A stretch of DNA of 64,000 nucleotides from Macrococcus bovicus (GTDB lineage: Bacteria > Bacillota > Bacilli > Staphylococcales > Staphylococcaceae). Under the pieces are notes generated by a model that ran no database searches, was not told the DNA's origin, and saw only the letters and a list, made by a program, of their open reading frames with translations. Position 1 is the stretch's first letter, and each line of letters opens with the position of its first letter. Positions 48,234-56,412 of this stretch are shown here, piece by piece. Made by a program: the position numbers and the translations under genes. Location: NCBI RefSeq assembly GCF_004359575.1, contig NZ_SCWF01000005.1:1-64000 (forward strand). Direction: 5' to 3'.

Positions 48234-49099
48234 TACATCTCCACCTCTCTTTTCTTATTGTAATAAACCTGAATCAAGCTGATCGTTGTCACGATCAGGA
48301 AGAAAATCACCGCTTTTGCCTGCGCAGAACCCATCAAGTTCATTTTGAAGGCTGTGTCGACGATATCCATCGCGACCATTTTCGTGGAGTTACCCGGTCC
48401 ACCGTTTGTCAGTGATAAGTTCTGGTCGTAAATCTTGAAAGCACCTGATAGTGTCAGGAACATGCTGACTGTAAATGCGGGTGCCACGAGCGGGAAAGTG
48501 ATGTTCTTGAAACGCTGCCAAGTATTCGCGCCGTCTATTTCAGCCGCTTCCAGTAAGTCTGCTGGTACATTCTCTAAATAAGCGATATAGATGATCATGA
48601 TATAACCTGCCATCTGCCACGTAGAGAGAATGACCATGCCCCAGAAACCGGTCGTTGTATCACTGAGCCAGCCCTGCATCCATTCCGAGCCGATCGCCAC
48701 TCCGATAGAAGCAAATACTTTCGTGAAGATGAACTGCCAGATGAAACCGAGGATCAGTCCACCGATCAAGTTCGGCATAAAGAAAATCGTCCGCAGGAAA
48801 TTTCTTGATTTGATCCGGCTTGTGACTAACAGCGCCAGTCCGAGACCAATAATATTGATGATGAATACCGCTGCAATTGAATATTTGAACGTAAACCAGA
48901 GTGCGTTTTTAAAGGTGTCATCACTCAGCAGATTGATATAGTTATCGAAGCCGACAAAATCAGGCACCTGTGATGTATCACCGTTCCAGTTGGTAAATGA
49001 ATAATAGATACCATATAAAAATGGAATGATGATGACCATTGACAACGCGAATAAAACAGGCAGCAGGAACAGCCAGAACGCAAAACTTTTTGTCTTCAT
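48233..49099 (-). CDS. Sugar ABC transporter permease, MalF type
   Basis: This is the first membrane subunit of the importer. The 288-residue protein has six helices; the first is FWLFLLPVLFALSMVIIIPF. LTNGGPGNSTKMVAMDIVDT and the EAA loop LLEAAEIDGANTWQRFKNIT are typical of CUT1 MalF proteins without the long insertion of the E. coli form. It follows the binding-protein gene after a hairpin that probably lowers permease expression relative to the binding protein. Confidence 0.93.
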   Translation of the reverse strand: MKTKSFAFWLFLLPVLFALSMVIIIPFLYGIYYSFTNWNGDTSQVPDFVGFDNYINLLSDDTFKNALWFTFKYSIAAVFIINIIGLGLALLVTSRIKSRNFLRTIFFMPNLIGGLILGFIWQFIFTKVFASIGVAIGSEWMQGWLSDTTTGFWGMVILSTWQMAGYIMIIYIAYLENVPADLLEAAEIDGANTWQRFKNITFPLVAPAFTVSMFLTLSGAFKIYDQNLSLTNGGPGNSTKMVAMDIVDTAFKMNLMGSAQAKAVIFFLIVTTISLIQVYYNKKREVEM

Positions 49100-49115
49100 T
49101 TTTTCACCTCAGATT

Positions 49116-49155
49116 TTAAAAAGGGGGCACACGCAATGTGACCCCCTTTTTAAAC
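49116..49155 (-). terminator. Attenuating hairpin between the binding protein and permease genes
   Basis: AAAGGGGG and CCCCCTTT-type arms enclose about 17 bases, and the minus strand reads CCCCTTTTTAAAATC after the stem. Such partial terminators after the binding-protein gene commonly give excess binding protein. Confidence 0.65.
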
Positions 49156-49157
49156 TA

Positions 49158-50456
49158 TTATTTTCTTGCTTTTTCCCAAGCATCTTGAGATTTTTTGATT
49201 GCTTCATCAAATGAAATTTTACCTGTTAAGTAATCTTGCAGGTAAGCACCTAATGCGTCATCGGTGTAACCTGTCGGGTAACCTTTGAATACCCACGCAG
49301 ATGTTTTACCTTCTTCTGAATACTTATAGATTTCTTTTGAGAGTGGGTCAGCAATTTTAGAAGTATCGTAGTCTTTATAAGCTGGAATGAACTTGAAGTC
49401 TTCCATGACAATCTTTTTACCTTCATCAGATGTGTATAACCAGTCCAAGAATTCTTTGGCTGCTTTTTGAACTTTTTCATCTGATTTTTTGTTGACTGCC
49501 CAGTTGTTTGCAACCCCTACTGGAATGGTCGCTTCACCTGAACCTGTTGGTACAGCGATGAGGCCGACGTTTTTAGCCACTTCAGGATTCACACCTTCGA
49601 TTGTCGGATAAGCCCAGTTACCTTGTTGAATCATAGCTACTTTACCTGTCGAGAATAACTCTTCTACCTGCTGAGAATAATCAAGAGAAGCAACAGGTTG
49701 TTTAGAATATTTGTTCTGGATATCTAAATATTGTTTTAACTGATCTTTTTGAGTGAAAGGCAGTGTTTTAGCATCTGCTGCTTTCTGAATATCATTGTCG
49801 AAATCTTTCGCTAAGAACATGCTTGCTGCGTGGTCGCCTAAAACCCATTTTTCTTTCGCCGGTAATGCAAAGACACCGCTTAATTTTAACTCATCTTTTT
49901 TAGAGTCGATGGTCTGTGCCACTTTCTCTAAATCGTCCAATGTTTTGATATCTTCTGCTTTAACGCCTGCTTTTTCGAAGATCTCTTTATTGTAGATCAA
50001 GCCGTATCCTTCCTGGTTCATTGGGATACCATATGTTTTACCGTCTTTCTGGACTGGTGCAAGTAACGCTTCATCGACAACCGCTTTAGTTGATTTCATA
50101 TCTGATAAATCTGCTAAACGACTTGCGTGTTGTTTTAAATCCTCAGGACCACCGATATTGAAAATGTCCGGCTCGTTTTTAGAAGCGATTTTAGCTTTTA
50201 ATGCTTGACCGTAGTCGTTGCCCCCGCCTACTGTTTCAACATTGATTTTTACATTTGGATGTTCAGCCATATATTTCTTAGCCATTTCTTCAAACTGCTG
50301 CTTGAATTCCACTTTGAACTGGAAGACATTGACCGTAACTTGATCACCGTCACCTTTCTTGGCAGTACCTCCGCCGGAACCTGAATTACCGCACGCTGCA
50401 AGAACTGAGGCAAAAATTAAAGATAGAACAAGCATTAACAATGACGATTTCTTCAT
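49158..50456 (-). CDS. Sugar-binding lipoprotein of the ABC importer
   Basis: The 432-residue protein has a lipoprotein signal peptide with lipobox LAAC at residues 19-22 (MLVLSLIFASVLAACGNSG). A Gly/Ser-rich linker follows, then a family 1 extracellular solute-binding fold. EKWVLGDHAASMFLAKDFDN and MIQQGNWAYPTIEGV are likely ligand-pocket regions, the second being the usual W-x-Y/G motif of maltodextrin-like binders. It is anchored to the outer face of the membrane and delivers its sugar to the two permeases. It heads the operon, just after a promoter with two operator-like palindromes. Confidence 0.93.
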   Translation of the reverse strand: MKKSSLLMLVLSLIFASVLAACGNSGSGGGTAKKGDGDQVTVNVFQFKVEFKQQFEEMAKKYMAEHPNVKINVETVGGGNDYGQALKAKIASKNEPDIFNIGGPEDLKQHASRLADLSDMKSTKAVVDEALLAPVQKDGKTYGIPMNQEGYGLIYNKEIFEKAGVKAEDIKTLDDLEKVAQTIDSKKDELKLSGVFALPAKEKWVLGDHAASMFLAKDFDNDIQKAADAKTLPFTQKDQLKQYLDIQNKYSKQPVASLDYSQQVEELFSTGKVAMIQQGNWAYPTIEGVNPEVAKNVGLIAVPTGSGEATIPVGVANNWAVNKKSDEKVQKAAKEFLDWLYTSDEGKKIVMEDFKFIPAYKDYDTSKIADPLSKEIYKYSEEGKTSAWVFKGYPTGYTDDALGAYLQDYLTGKISFDEAIKKSQDAWEKARK

Positions 50457-50485
50457 CTCTTAATCTCCTTTAGCTATATAGTTTT

Positions 50486-50500
50486 AGAAAACGTTTTCAT
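50486..50500 (-). promoter_or_regulatory. CcpA cre site at the sugar-locus promoter
   Basis: The minus strand reads ATGAAAACGTTTTCT, a complete match to the consensus WTGNAANCGNWNNCW. It lies just downstream of the predicted transcript start, so CcpA binding would block transcription in rich sugar conditions. Confidence 0.75.
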
Positions 50501-50510
50501 TCTTAAAATC

Positions 50511-50540
50511 ATCTTAGCATCCTTCTTCATCGAGCGTCAA
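50511..50540 (-). promoter_or_regulatory. Predicted sigma-A promoter of the sugar locus
   Basis: On the minus strand TTGACG (50535-50540) and TAAGAT (50511-50516) are separated by 18 bases, about 50 bases before the binding-protein ATG. Confidence 0.65.
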
Positions 50541-50546
50541 CACTTT

Positions 50547-50565
50547 TTTGCAAACGATTGCATAA
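50547..50565 (-). promoter_or_regulatory. LacI-type operator upstream of the sugar-locus promoter
   Basis: TGCAAACGATTGCA is a near-perfect palindrome about a central CG, the form bound by LacI/GalR regulators. It lies just upstream of the -35 hexamer and differs from the cre, so it is the best candidate site for the locus's own LacI protein. Confidence 0.6.
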
Positions 50566-50573
50566 AATCATAA

Positions 50574-50595
50574 AAAAAGAAGCTCCGAAGAGCAT
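50574..50595 (-). terminator. Terminator after the GTPase gene
   Basis: GCTC and GAGC pair around TTCG, a stable tetraloop, and the minus strand continues TTCTTTTTTT. The stem is short. Confidence 0.65.
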
Positions 50596-50597
50596 CC

Positions 50598-51638
50598 TTA
50601 TCTGTAAAGAGGGGTCGATTGATCTAATATATATTTCGCCACCGCTTTCATATCATTCGTGTAATGAATCATGCCCTGGACGGCAGGGAGTGCCTGTGCC
50701 ATGCCTGCTTCAAACAGCGAGCTGAACACCGCCTGAATAGGATTGATTGATTTAAGTTTAAAGGCACTGCGGACCATCTGAATCATCTTCGTCATATCCA
50801 TCATCTTCATCAGTGAAGATCCTTGCTCTTCTATCTCCCTCACGTTCTTCTCTATAGAGGGCCAGTGATGAAAACGGTCATAGACATCATCTGCTTCTAC
50901 TCTGAAGTGGCTGCGAATCGTCCGCTCCAGAATGGTATAGTTCTGATGTGACAGGACTTCCTTCAAGGCAGGCGTGAAAAGTTTAGGAAAGACGGCGTTC
51001 ACTTTGTAATTCAGATAGCTTTCTTTCATCTCTTCGCTTTGATAGTGCTTCAGATATTCGTCATACATCATGGTCATCTGCTGACGTATCTGTTCACTGA
51101 GCCCTTCTATCCCTTCACCCGATAAGGCACTTGTAAATAAATAGTCTTGATGTTCGTTCAATACGCCACGCAGCATCACTTTCAGCTCGGTATTTTTCGT
51201 GTGGCGCAGCAGCTCACTGCTTTCTGTACGGTTGACATCAATCAAGGCGTCCACTTTGTTATAGACGAAATGAATCTCTTTTCCTTCTTTCGCCAGATAT
51301 TTGATCAAGTCCATATCAGTCTCTCTGATTTTACTGCTTAAAATATAGTAGAACTGCTGAATATCACTTGCTTTAATGATCTTCTTATATTGTGCTAACG
51401 TGATTTCCTCAGTGCCGACCCCCGGAAAATCAACGAGTTCTCCGTATTCAGGATAGATGTAGGACTGCGCAGTCAGCGTTGCATCTGTATGAACCCCTGT
51501 ATAAGCTTTCGCCTTTGGCAGCAGCTGATTGATCAGGCTGCTTTTACCTGCATCAGGCTGGCCGATAAAACCAATGGCATGCGGTGTACGGTTCGCCACA
51601 AACTTTCTGTATGCCTTGACCAAAGGATGATTCTTCAT
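50598..51638 (-). CDS. P-loop GTPase of unknown function (IRG/Era-like)
   Basis: The protein has about 346 residues from the ATG at 51638, chosen because GGAG lies eight bases before it. G1 is GFIGQPDAGKSSLINQL, G3 is LVDFPGVG and G4 is NKVD (VYNKVDALIDVN); the SALSGEG block is G5-like. The C-terminal 140 residues are helical and rich in Met and hydrophobic residues (LMKMMDMTKMIQMVRSAFKL). They could associate with the membrane. Staphylococci carry similar uncharacterised GTPases. It lies between the sugar locus and the fhu operon with its own terminator. No substrate or partner can be named. Confidence 0.75.
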   Translation of the reverse strand: MKNHPLVKAYRKFVANRTPHAIGFIGQPDAGKSSLINQLLPKAKAYTGVHTDATLTAQSYIYPEYGELVDFPGVGTEEITLAQYKKIIKASDIQQFYYILSSKIRETDMDLIKYLAKEGKEIHFVYNKVDALIDVNRTESSELLRHTKNTELKVMLRGVLNEHQDYLFTSALSGEGIEGLSEQIRQQMTMMYDEYLKHYQSEEMKESYLNYKVNAVFPKLFTPALKEVLSHQNYTILERTIRSHFRVEADDVYDRFHHWPSIEKNVREIEEQGSSLMKMMDMTKMIQMVRSAFKLKSINPIQAVFSSLFEAGMAQALPAVQGMIHYTNDMKAVAKYILDQSTPLYR

Positions 51639-51692
51639 CTTCATCACTCCATTAACGTATAGTTATACTTCTACTATACCAATAAATAACCC

Positions 51693-52703
51693 CTAGTATT
51701 CATTCTGTGCACTTCTATTCATCAGATAGAGGAAATAAGGTGCGCCCATGATACTCACAATAATACCCGCCGGCTGCAGCAGCAGTCGGCCGAGCGTATC
51801 GGATAACGCCAGCAGAATAGCACCGATCAGCAGTGCAACCGGCATAAACATCTGGTGTCTTGGCCCGACTAAGCTTCGCGCAATATGCGGACCAAGCAGA
51901 CCGATAAAACCGATCCCTCCACTTACAGCGACGGCACAGGAGCTTAAAAATACAGCGATAGAGACCATGATCAGCCGTTGTCTGTTAACGTCGACACCTA
52001 CACCAGTCGATACATGCTCATGCGTGTTTAAGATATTCAATATGTTAGCTTTCATCAATACAATCGGCATCAGGATGCAGACTGCTACCGTAATCATCAC
52101 AGCAAACGGCCACGTATCTCCCCAGATGGAACCCGCATACCAGGCAGAGATGAACTCCATCTGATCACTGTTGAAAGTTGACGTCATCATAATGGAGGCG
52201 CCACTTAACGCCGTCGCCATCCCAACACCTATCAGTATCATTCTGACCGGTTGAATGCCCTCATTCTTTTTATAGCTCAGCACAAAAATCAACAGAGCTG
52301 TCAGCAGGCCGCCGAGCATACTGAAGAACGGCAGTATATAAACGAATGTACTGCTGTCAACAGGCATAAACATGATCAGGAGCACGATGAAGAAACCACT
52401 GCCTGCATTGATGCCGATGATACCGGGATCTGCCAGCGGATTCTTAGTGATGCTCTGTAACAGGGCACCGCTGATAGCAAGTGCCATGCCGCTGAGTAAC
52501 GTGACCACAAGTCGCGGCATCCTGAACTCGAACAGCACCATCGTATCCGTCGCCTCTCCATGGCCGAACAATGTACGGAAGAACTGGGGAACCGTCATCT
52601 TGAAGTCACCGGTAGTCATGCTGAACGCCATCGTCAACAGCGCGACGATGCACAGGACCACCAGAATAAGCAGCTGTCTGCGTCTTTTATACTTTTCTAT
52701 CAT
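51693..52703 (-). CDS. fhuG: Iron-siderophore ABC permease (FhuG type)
   Basis: A FecCD-family permease with 336 residues and about nine or ten helices. It shows SMTTGDFKMTVPQFFRTLFG at the start, the ALSGALLQSITKNPLADPGI motif and the coupling region GGIGFIGLLGPHIARSLVGP. It overlaps the previous permease gene by four bases as the third gene of an ATPase-permease-permease operon, the fhuCBG order of staphylococci. It imports ferric hydroxamates, as judged from family and gene order. No substrate-binding protein gene is in the window. Confidence 0.88.
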   Translation of the reverse strand: MIEKYKRRRQLLILVVLCIVALLTMAFSMTTGDFKMTVPQFFRTLFGHGEATDTMVLFEFRMPRLVVTLLSGMALAISGALLQSITKNPLADPGIIGINAGSGFFIVLLIMFMPVDSSTFVYILPFFSMLGGLLTALLIFVLSYKKNEGIQPVRMILIGVGMATALSGASIMMTSTFNSDQMEFISAWYAGSIWGDTWPFAVMITVAVCILMPIVLMKANILNILNTHEHVSTGVGVDVNRQRLIMVSIAVFLSSCAVAVSGGIGFIGLLGPHIARSLVGPRHQMFMPVALLIGAILLALSDTLGRLLLQPAGIIVSIMGAPYFLYLMNRSAQNEY

Positions 52704-53692
52704 AATAGTTTACCGTCCTTTCTCACTAAATAAATAAAGAACGGCACACCCACAATCGAAATGATGGCACCGAGCGGCGATTCGCCTGCCAGGCGTGCCA
52801 GGGTATCTGCCGCCACAATGGACAGCCCGCCCAGCAGCGCGGAGAACGGTACTATCAAACGGTAGTCTGTTCCTATAAGCAATCTGACGATATGCGGTAT
52901 CATCAGCCCGACAAAAGCAAGTGAACCCACTAATGAGACGGCTACCCCTGCCAGAAGCATCGTCATCACAGAGAAGAGGATTCTGATCCGGTGCGTATTC
53001 ACTCCTAACCCTTGTGCCATCTCTTCCCCGAGACTGAGGGCTGTCAGCTGTCTGCCAGTCAGTGATGCGACAATGATGATCATCAGAATGACCGGTGCAG
53101 CATACGCAAGCTGCTGCCACGTTGTGCCGGCAACACCGCCTGCCGACCAGAATGTAATACTCTGATTCAGTCTGAAAAGTAGAGCGATACCTTCAGCCAG
53201 TGCTGTCAGTAAAGCCGAGATAGCCGCACCTGCCAGGACGATACGCATCGTATTAAAGCCGCCTCTTCTGGAGCTGCCGATCACCATGACCAGTGTGCCA
53301 CCGAGCACCGCCCCTAAGAAACCTGCTATCATCAGCCAGAGGAAGTTGGTTTCTCTGAACAGAGCCATTGTGACACTGATCATCATAGCTGCACCCGCAT
53401 TCAGTCCGAGGAGTGCCGGGTCAGCGAGCGCATTCTTCGTCACACCTTGCATAATGGCCCCGCTGCAGGCAAGCGCCGCACCGACGAGCAGGGCGCCTAA
53501 TTCACGCGGGACTCTGATATCCCTGATGATATTCTGACTTTCTGTGTTCCGGTAATGAAAGAATGCGCCGAGAACTTCTTGCACTGAATAATAAGTGGTA
53601 CCCAGACAGAATGAGAGGATCAACATCCCGATAATGGCCAGACAGATACATATACTGAGAACAATAGGTTTATGTATACTTTTCATCATCAA
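52700..53692 (-). CDS. fhuB: Iron-siderophore ABC permease (FhuB type)
   Basis: A FecCD-family permease of 330 residues. The motif LVGAALACSGAIMQGVTKNA continues into LADPALLGLNAGA. The coupling helix region reads VGSLAFVGLMIPHIVRLLIG. About ten hydrophobic segments make up nearly the whole protein. Its start overlaps fhuC by four bases and its stop overlaps fhuG by four. It pairs with FhuG as a heterodimeric pore. Confidence 0.88.
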   Translation of the reverse strand: MMMKSIHKPIVLSICICLAIIGMLILSFCLGTTYYSVQEVLGAFFHYRNTESQNIIRDIRVPRELGALLVGAALACSGAIMQGVTKNALADPALLGLNAGAAMMISVTMALFRETNFLWLMIAGFLGAVLGGTLVMVIGSSRRGGFNTMRIVLAGAAISALLTALAEGIALLFRLNQSITFWSAGGVAGTTWQQLAYAAPVILMIIIVASLTGRQLTALSLGEEMAQGLGVNTHRIRILFSVMTMLLAGVAVSLVGSLAFVGLMIPHIVRLLIGTDYRLIVPFSALLGGLSIVAADTLARLAGESPLGAIISIVGVPFFIYLVRKDGKLL

Positions 53693-54492
53693 ATCCTCGT
53701 GTAGTGTTTACACAATAAATCATAAGTGATCAGCAAAGGTTTTCCTGTACGTGGATCCAGACTGAGTTCTGCATCGATATTAAAGACTTCTTCCAGTACG
53801 TCGTGCGTCAGAACGTCTGCCGGAGAACCTTGCTGAACGATTTCCCCTTTTTTCATCGCAATCAGATGATCCGAAAAACGAATCGCCTGATTAATATCAT
53901 GTAAGACCATGATGATCGTTGTCCCTTGTTCACGGTTCAGCGTCTGCACAAGGTCCAGTATTTCAAGCTGATGGGAGATGTCCAGATAGGTAGTGGGTTC
54001 ATCGAGGAACATGATATCTGTCTTCTGTGCAAGTGCCATAGCAATCCAGACACGCTGGCGTTGTCCGCCGCTTAAGTCATTGACGGCCCGATGTTTGAAC
54101 TCGTAAGTGCCTGTCGCGCGAAGCGCCCAGTCGATGACGTCCTTATCTTCTTTCGATAGCCGACCGAAGCCGCTCTGATATGGAAAACGCCCATAGCTGA
54201 CCAGTTCGCCTGCTGTGAGACCGTCTGCTACTTCAGGTGACTGCGGCAGTATCGCAATTTTTTTCGCCACTTCTTTCGTTGATTGCTGATGGATATTTTT
54301 GCCGTCAAGGACCACTCGTCCATCCTTGACGGGAATGATGCGGGCCATCGCTTTCAAAAGCGTGGATTTACCACAGCCGTTCGGCCCGATAATCGATGTC
54401 ACTTTGCCGTCTGGAATGTGGACTGTCAGTTCTTTGACGATTTCGCGTTCGCCGTAGCTGATTGTTATTTTTTCTCCGGATAATCTTTCCAT
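53689..54492 (-). CDS. fhuC: Iron-siderophore ABC transporter ATPase (FhuC)
   Basis: The 267-residue ATPase has Walker A GPNGCGKSTLLKAMARI, signature DLSGGQRQRVWIAMALA, Walker B IMFLDEPTTYLDISHQLEIL and switch His VLHDINQAIRFSDHL, all in the iron-siderophore subfamily pattern (TTYLDISHQ). In S. aureus FhuC also powers other siderophore permeases. A perfect Fur box lies about 25 bases before its start, so it and the two permeases are expected to be induced by iron starvation. Confidence 0.92.
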   Translation of the reverse strand: MERLSGEKITISYGEREIVKELTVHIPDGKVTSIIGPNGCGKSTLLKAMARIIPVKDGRVVLDGKNIHQQSTKEVAKKIAILPQSPEVADGLTAGELVSYGRFPYQSGFGRLSKEDKDVIDWALRATGTYEFKHRAVNDLSGGQRQRVWIAMALAQKTDIMFLDEPTTYLDISHQLEILDLVQTLNREQGTTIIMVLHDINQAIRFSDHLIAMKKGEIVQQGSPADVLTHDVLEEVFNIDAELSLDPRTGKPLLITYDLLCKHYTRI

Positions 54493-54516
54493 TTTAAACC
54501 GCCTTCACTTTTTAAG

Positions 54517-54531
54517 TGATAATCATTATCA
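54517..54531. promoter_or_regulatory. Fur box between fhuC and the ferredoxin-NADP reductase gene
   Basis: TGATAATCATTATCA is a perfect 7-1-7 inverted repeat and matches the Gram-positive Fur consensus. It lies between two divergent genes, 25 bases from fhuC and 63 from the reductase gene. It also overlaps the -35 of the reductase promoter. Confidence 0.85.
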
Positions 54532-54554
54532 ATGCACTCATTTTATAGTATAAT
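54526..54554 (+). promoter_or_regulatory. Predicted promoter of the ferredoxin-NADP reductase gene
   Basis: TTATCA (54526-54531) and a perfect TATAAT (54549-54554) are separated by 17 bases. The -35 lies within the Fur box, so Fur-Fe should repress it. Confidence 0.55.
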
Positions 54555-54593
54555 GGTAAACAACGCAACTTAACGAAGTAAGGGGACTTTATT

Positions 54594-55625
54594 TTGAGTC
54601 AATTATTAGATATAACTATTATCGGTGGCGGCCCAGCTGGTCTGTATACTGCTTTTTATGCCGGTTTACGGGGTATGAAGGTCCGTATCATCGAATACCA
54701 GGACAAACTAGGCGGTAAAGTCAATCTCTATCCAGAGAAAATTGTCTGGGACATCGGTGGCATCGCGCCCAAACCTGCCGGTGAGATTGTCGAGGATATG
54801 ATCACGCAAGGGCTGACGTTTGAACCAGATGTCCATCTAAGTGAGAAAGTCATCAATATAACGAAAAAAGATGAACAGCTTTTTGAAGTGACAACAGATA
54901 AGAGCCGCTACTTATCAAGATCTGTCATTATTGCGATCGGCAGCGGGATTATCTCGCCGATGAAGCTCGCAATCGAAGGGGCTGAACGTTATGAAGTATC
55001 CAATCTTCATTATGTAGTCCCTTCACTCAGCCGTTTTAAAGATAGACGTGTACTGATTTCCGGCGGCGGCAATGCAGCAGTCGACTGGGCCTATGCCATC
55101 GCGCCATTCGCTGCCCATGTCTCCATCTTATGCCGCAAAGATGATTTCAAGGGGCATGAAGAAATGGTCCGTAAGCTGGATGACCGCAGTGTTGAAAAAA
55201 TTATGAGTCACTCCATCCATTCCCTGCAGGCTGAAGGAGATGCGATTGAATCTGTGATCATCCAGCATTGCCGGACACGGGAGCCACGAGAAATAGCTGT
55301 AGATGATGTCATCATCAATCACGGCTTCCATATGGAGAGTGATCTGCTCGATCAATGTGACATCAAACTCGAACGTCAAGACAACTTCTATATTAAAGGT
55401 CATGCAGATTCCTCTACCCAGGTTGCAGGGGTCTATGCAGTCGGCGATATATTGTCACATGACAGTAAAGTCCAGCTGATGGCGGGCTGTTTTCATGATG
55501 CGGCCAACGCAGCTAATCTGGCAAAGACTTATATTGACCCGACAGCAAATGATGCCGGCACGGTCTCCAGCCATAATGAAGTCTTTAAAGAGAAGAATGA
55601 AGAACTGCTGTCCAATATGCTATGA
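54594..55625 (+). CDS. Ferredoxin/flavodoxin-NADP+ reductase, thioredoxin-reductase-like (YumC type)
   Basis: The 343-residue flavoprotein has the FAD-binding GGGPAGLYTAFYAGLRGMKV and the NADPH-binding ISGGGNAAVDWAYAIAPFA. A C-terminal FAD block reads GVYAVGDILSHDSKVQLMAG. It lacks the CxxC redox pair of thioredoxin reductase, which marks the ferredoxin reductase group. The start is a TTG with AAGGGGAC about eight bases earlier. It donates electrons from NADPH to ferredoxin or flavodoxin. Divergence from fhuCBG across a Fur box suggests a role in releasing iron from imported siderophores, which is inference. Confidence 0.9.
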   Translation: MSQLLDITIIGGGPAGLYTAFYAGLRGMKVRIIEYQDKLGGKVNLYPEKIVWDIGGIAPKPAGEIVEDMITQGLTFEPDVHLSEKVINITKKDEQLFEVTTDKSRYLSRSVIIAIGSGIISPMKLAIEGAERYEVSNLHYVVPSLSRFKDRRVLISGGGNAAVDWAYAIAPFAAHVSILCRKDDFKGHEEMVRKLDDRSVEKIMSHSIHSLQAEGDAIESVIIQHCRTREPREIAVDDVIINHGFHMESDLLDQCDIKLERQDNFYIKGHADSSTQVAGVYAVGDILSHDSKVQLMAGCFHDAANAANLAKTYIDPTANDAGTVSSHNEVFKEKNEELLSNML

Positions 55626-55630
55626 ATAGA

Positions 55631-55664
55631 AAATCCCGTTTAGCACATGCTAGACGGGATTTTC
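55631..55664. terminator. Bidirectional terminator between the reductase gene and nagB
   Basis: AAAATCCCGTTTAGCA and GCTAGACGGGATTTT pair with one wobble around CAT, serving the two convergent genes. Confidence 0.85.
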
Positions 55665-56402
55665 CTATTTGAACGGAATATGCTGTGCAGCAGCCGCGTC
55701 CATAATGATTTCTACATTGGGATGCAGCAGCAGACTGCTCGCCGGCACAGCGGTATCCGGTTCTGTCATGCTATAGAGTCTGGCCATGATCGGCGCTTTT
55801 TTATCGCCTATTGCCAACAGCAGAATACGATTTGAATACAGAATCGATTCTATACCCATGGATACCGCCTGACTAGGCACATCGTCCTGACTGTCAAAGA
55901 AGCGGGCATTGGCTGCAATGGTTTCAGGGGAGAGCTCTACCACTCTTGTCTTACTATCAAAAGGGGTACCCGGCTCGTTAAACCCGATGTGTCCATTGAC
56001 ACCGATTCCCAGCAGCTGGATATGCAGCGGGCCTTTGACACGGATCGCTGCATCATAGCGCCGGTTATCCCCTTCCACATCAATGAGATCATTATCCGGC
56101 AGATGGAACTGAGACTCCTGCATCCCTAACGGCTGAAAAAAGTGCTTTTTCATGTAGCTCATGTAGCTGTTCGGATGGGCGGCATCCAGATTGAAGTATT
56201 CATCTAAATTGAATGTCTCAAGGCAGGAGATATCTGTCTGATGGCGCTGCAGTAACGCCACTAACTCCCGGTACATATCTTCCATCGTACCACCTGTCGC
56301 TAAACCTAAGAGCGTGCATGCATTAAAATGAATTTCCTTGAACATTTCGACCGCTACATAACGACTCGCATTTTCCGGACTGCCTAAGTTCATGAATTTC
56401 AT
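55665..56402 (-). CDS. nagB: Glucosamine-6-phosphate deaminase
   Basis: NagB converts glucosamine-6-phosphate to fructose-6-phosphate and ammonia. From the ATG at 56402 the protein has 245 residues and begins MKFMNLGSPENASRYVAVEM. AAGGAGGCAGTC precedes this ATG; the much longer frame to 56486 overlaps yitT and is rejected. LLGLATGGTMEDMYRELV, TFNLDEYFNL (catalytic Asp) and GIGVNGHIGFNEPGTPF (His) are diagnostic. It follows a YitT-type membrane protein gene by 10 bases. No nagA lies here. Confidence 0.95.
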   Translation of the reverse strand: MKFMNLGSPENASRYVAVEMFKEIHFNACTLLGLATGGTMEDMYRELVALLQRHQTDISCLETFNLDEYFNLDAAHPNSYMSYMKKHFFQPLGMQESQFHLPDNDLIDVEGDNRRYDAAIRVKGPLHIQLLGIGVNGHIGFNEPGTPFDSKTRVVELSPETIAANARFFDSQDDVPSQAVSMGIESILYSNRILLLAIGDKKAPIMARLYSMTEPDTAVPASSLLLHPNVEIIMDAAAAQHIPFK

Positions 56403-56412
56403 GACTGCCTCC

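Noticed and set aside
54517-54531. Zur or PerR site instead of Fur
   Set aside because: The 7-1-7 sequence fits the Fur consensus perfectly and the flanking genes are iron-related. Sister regulators have similar boxes, but the context favours Fur.
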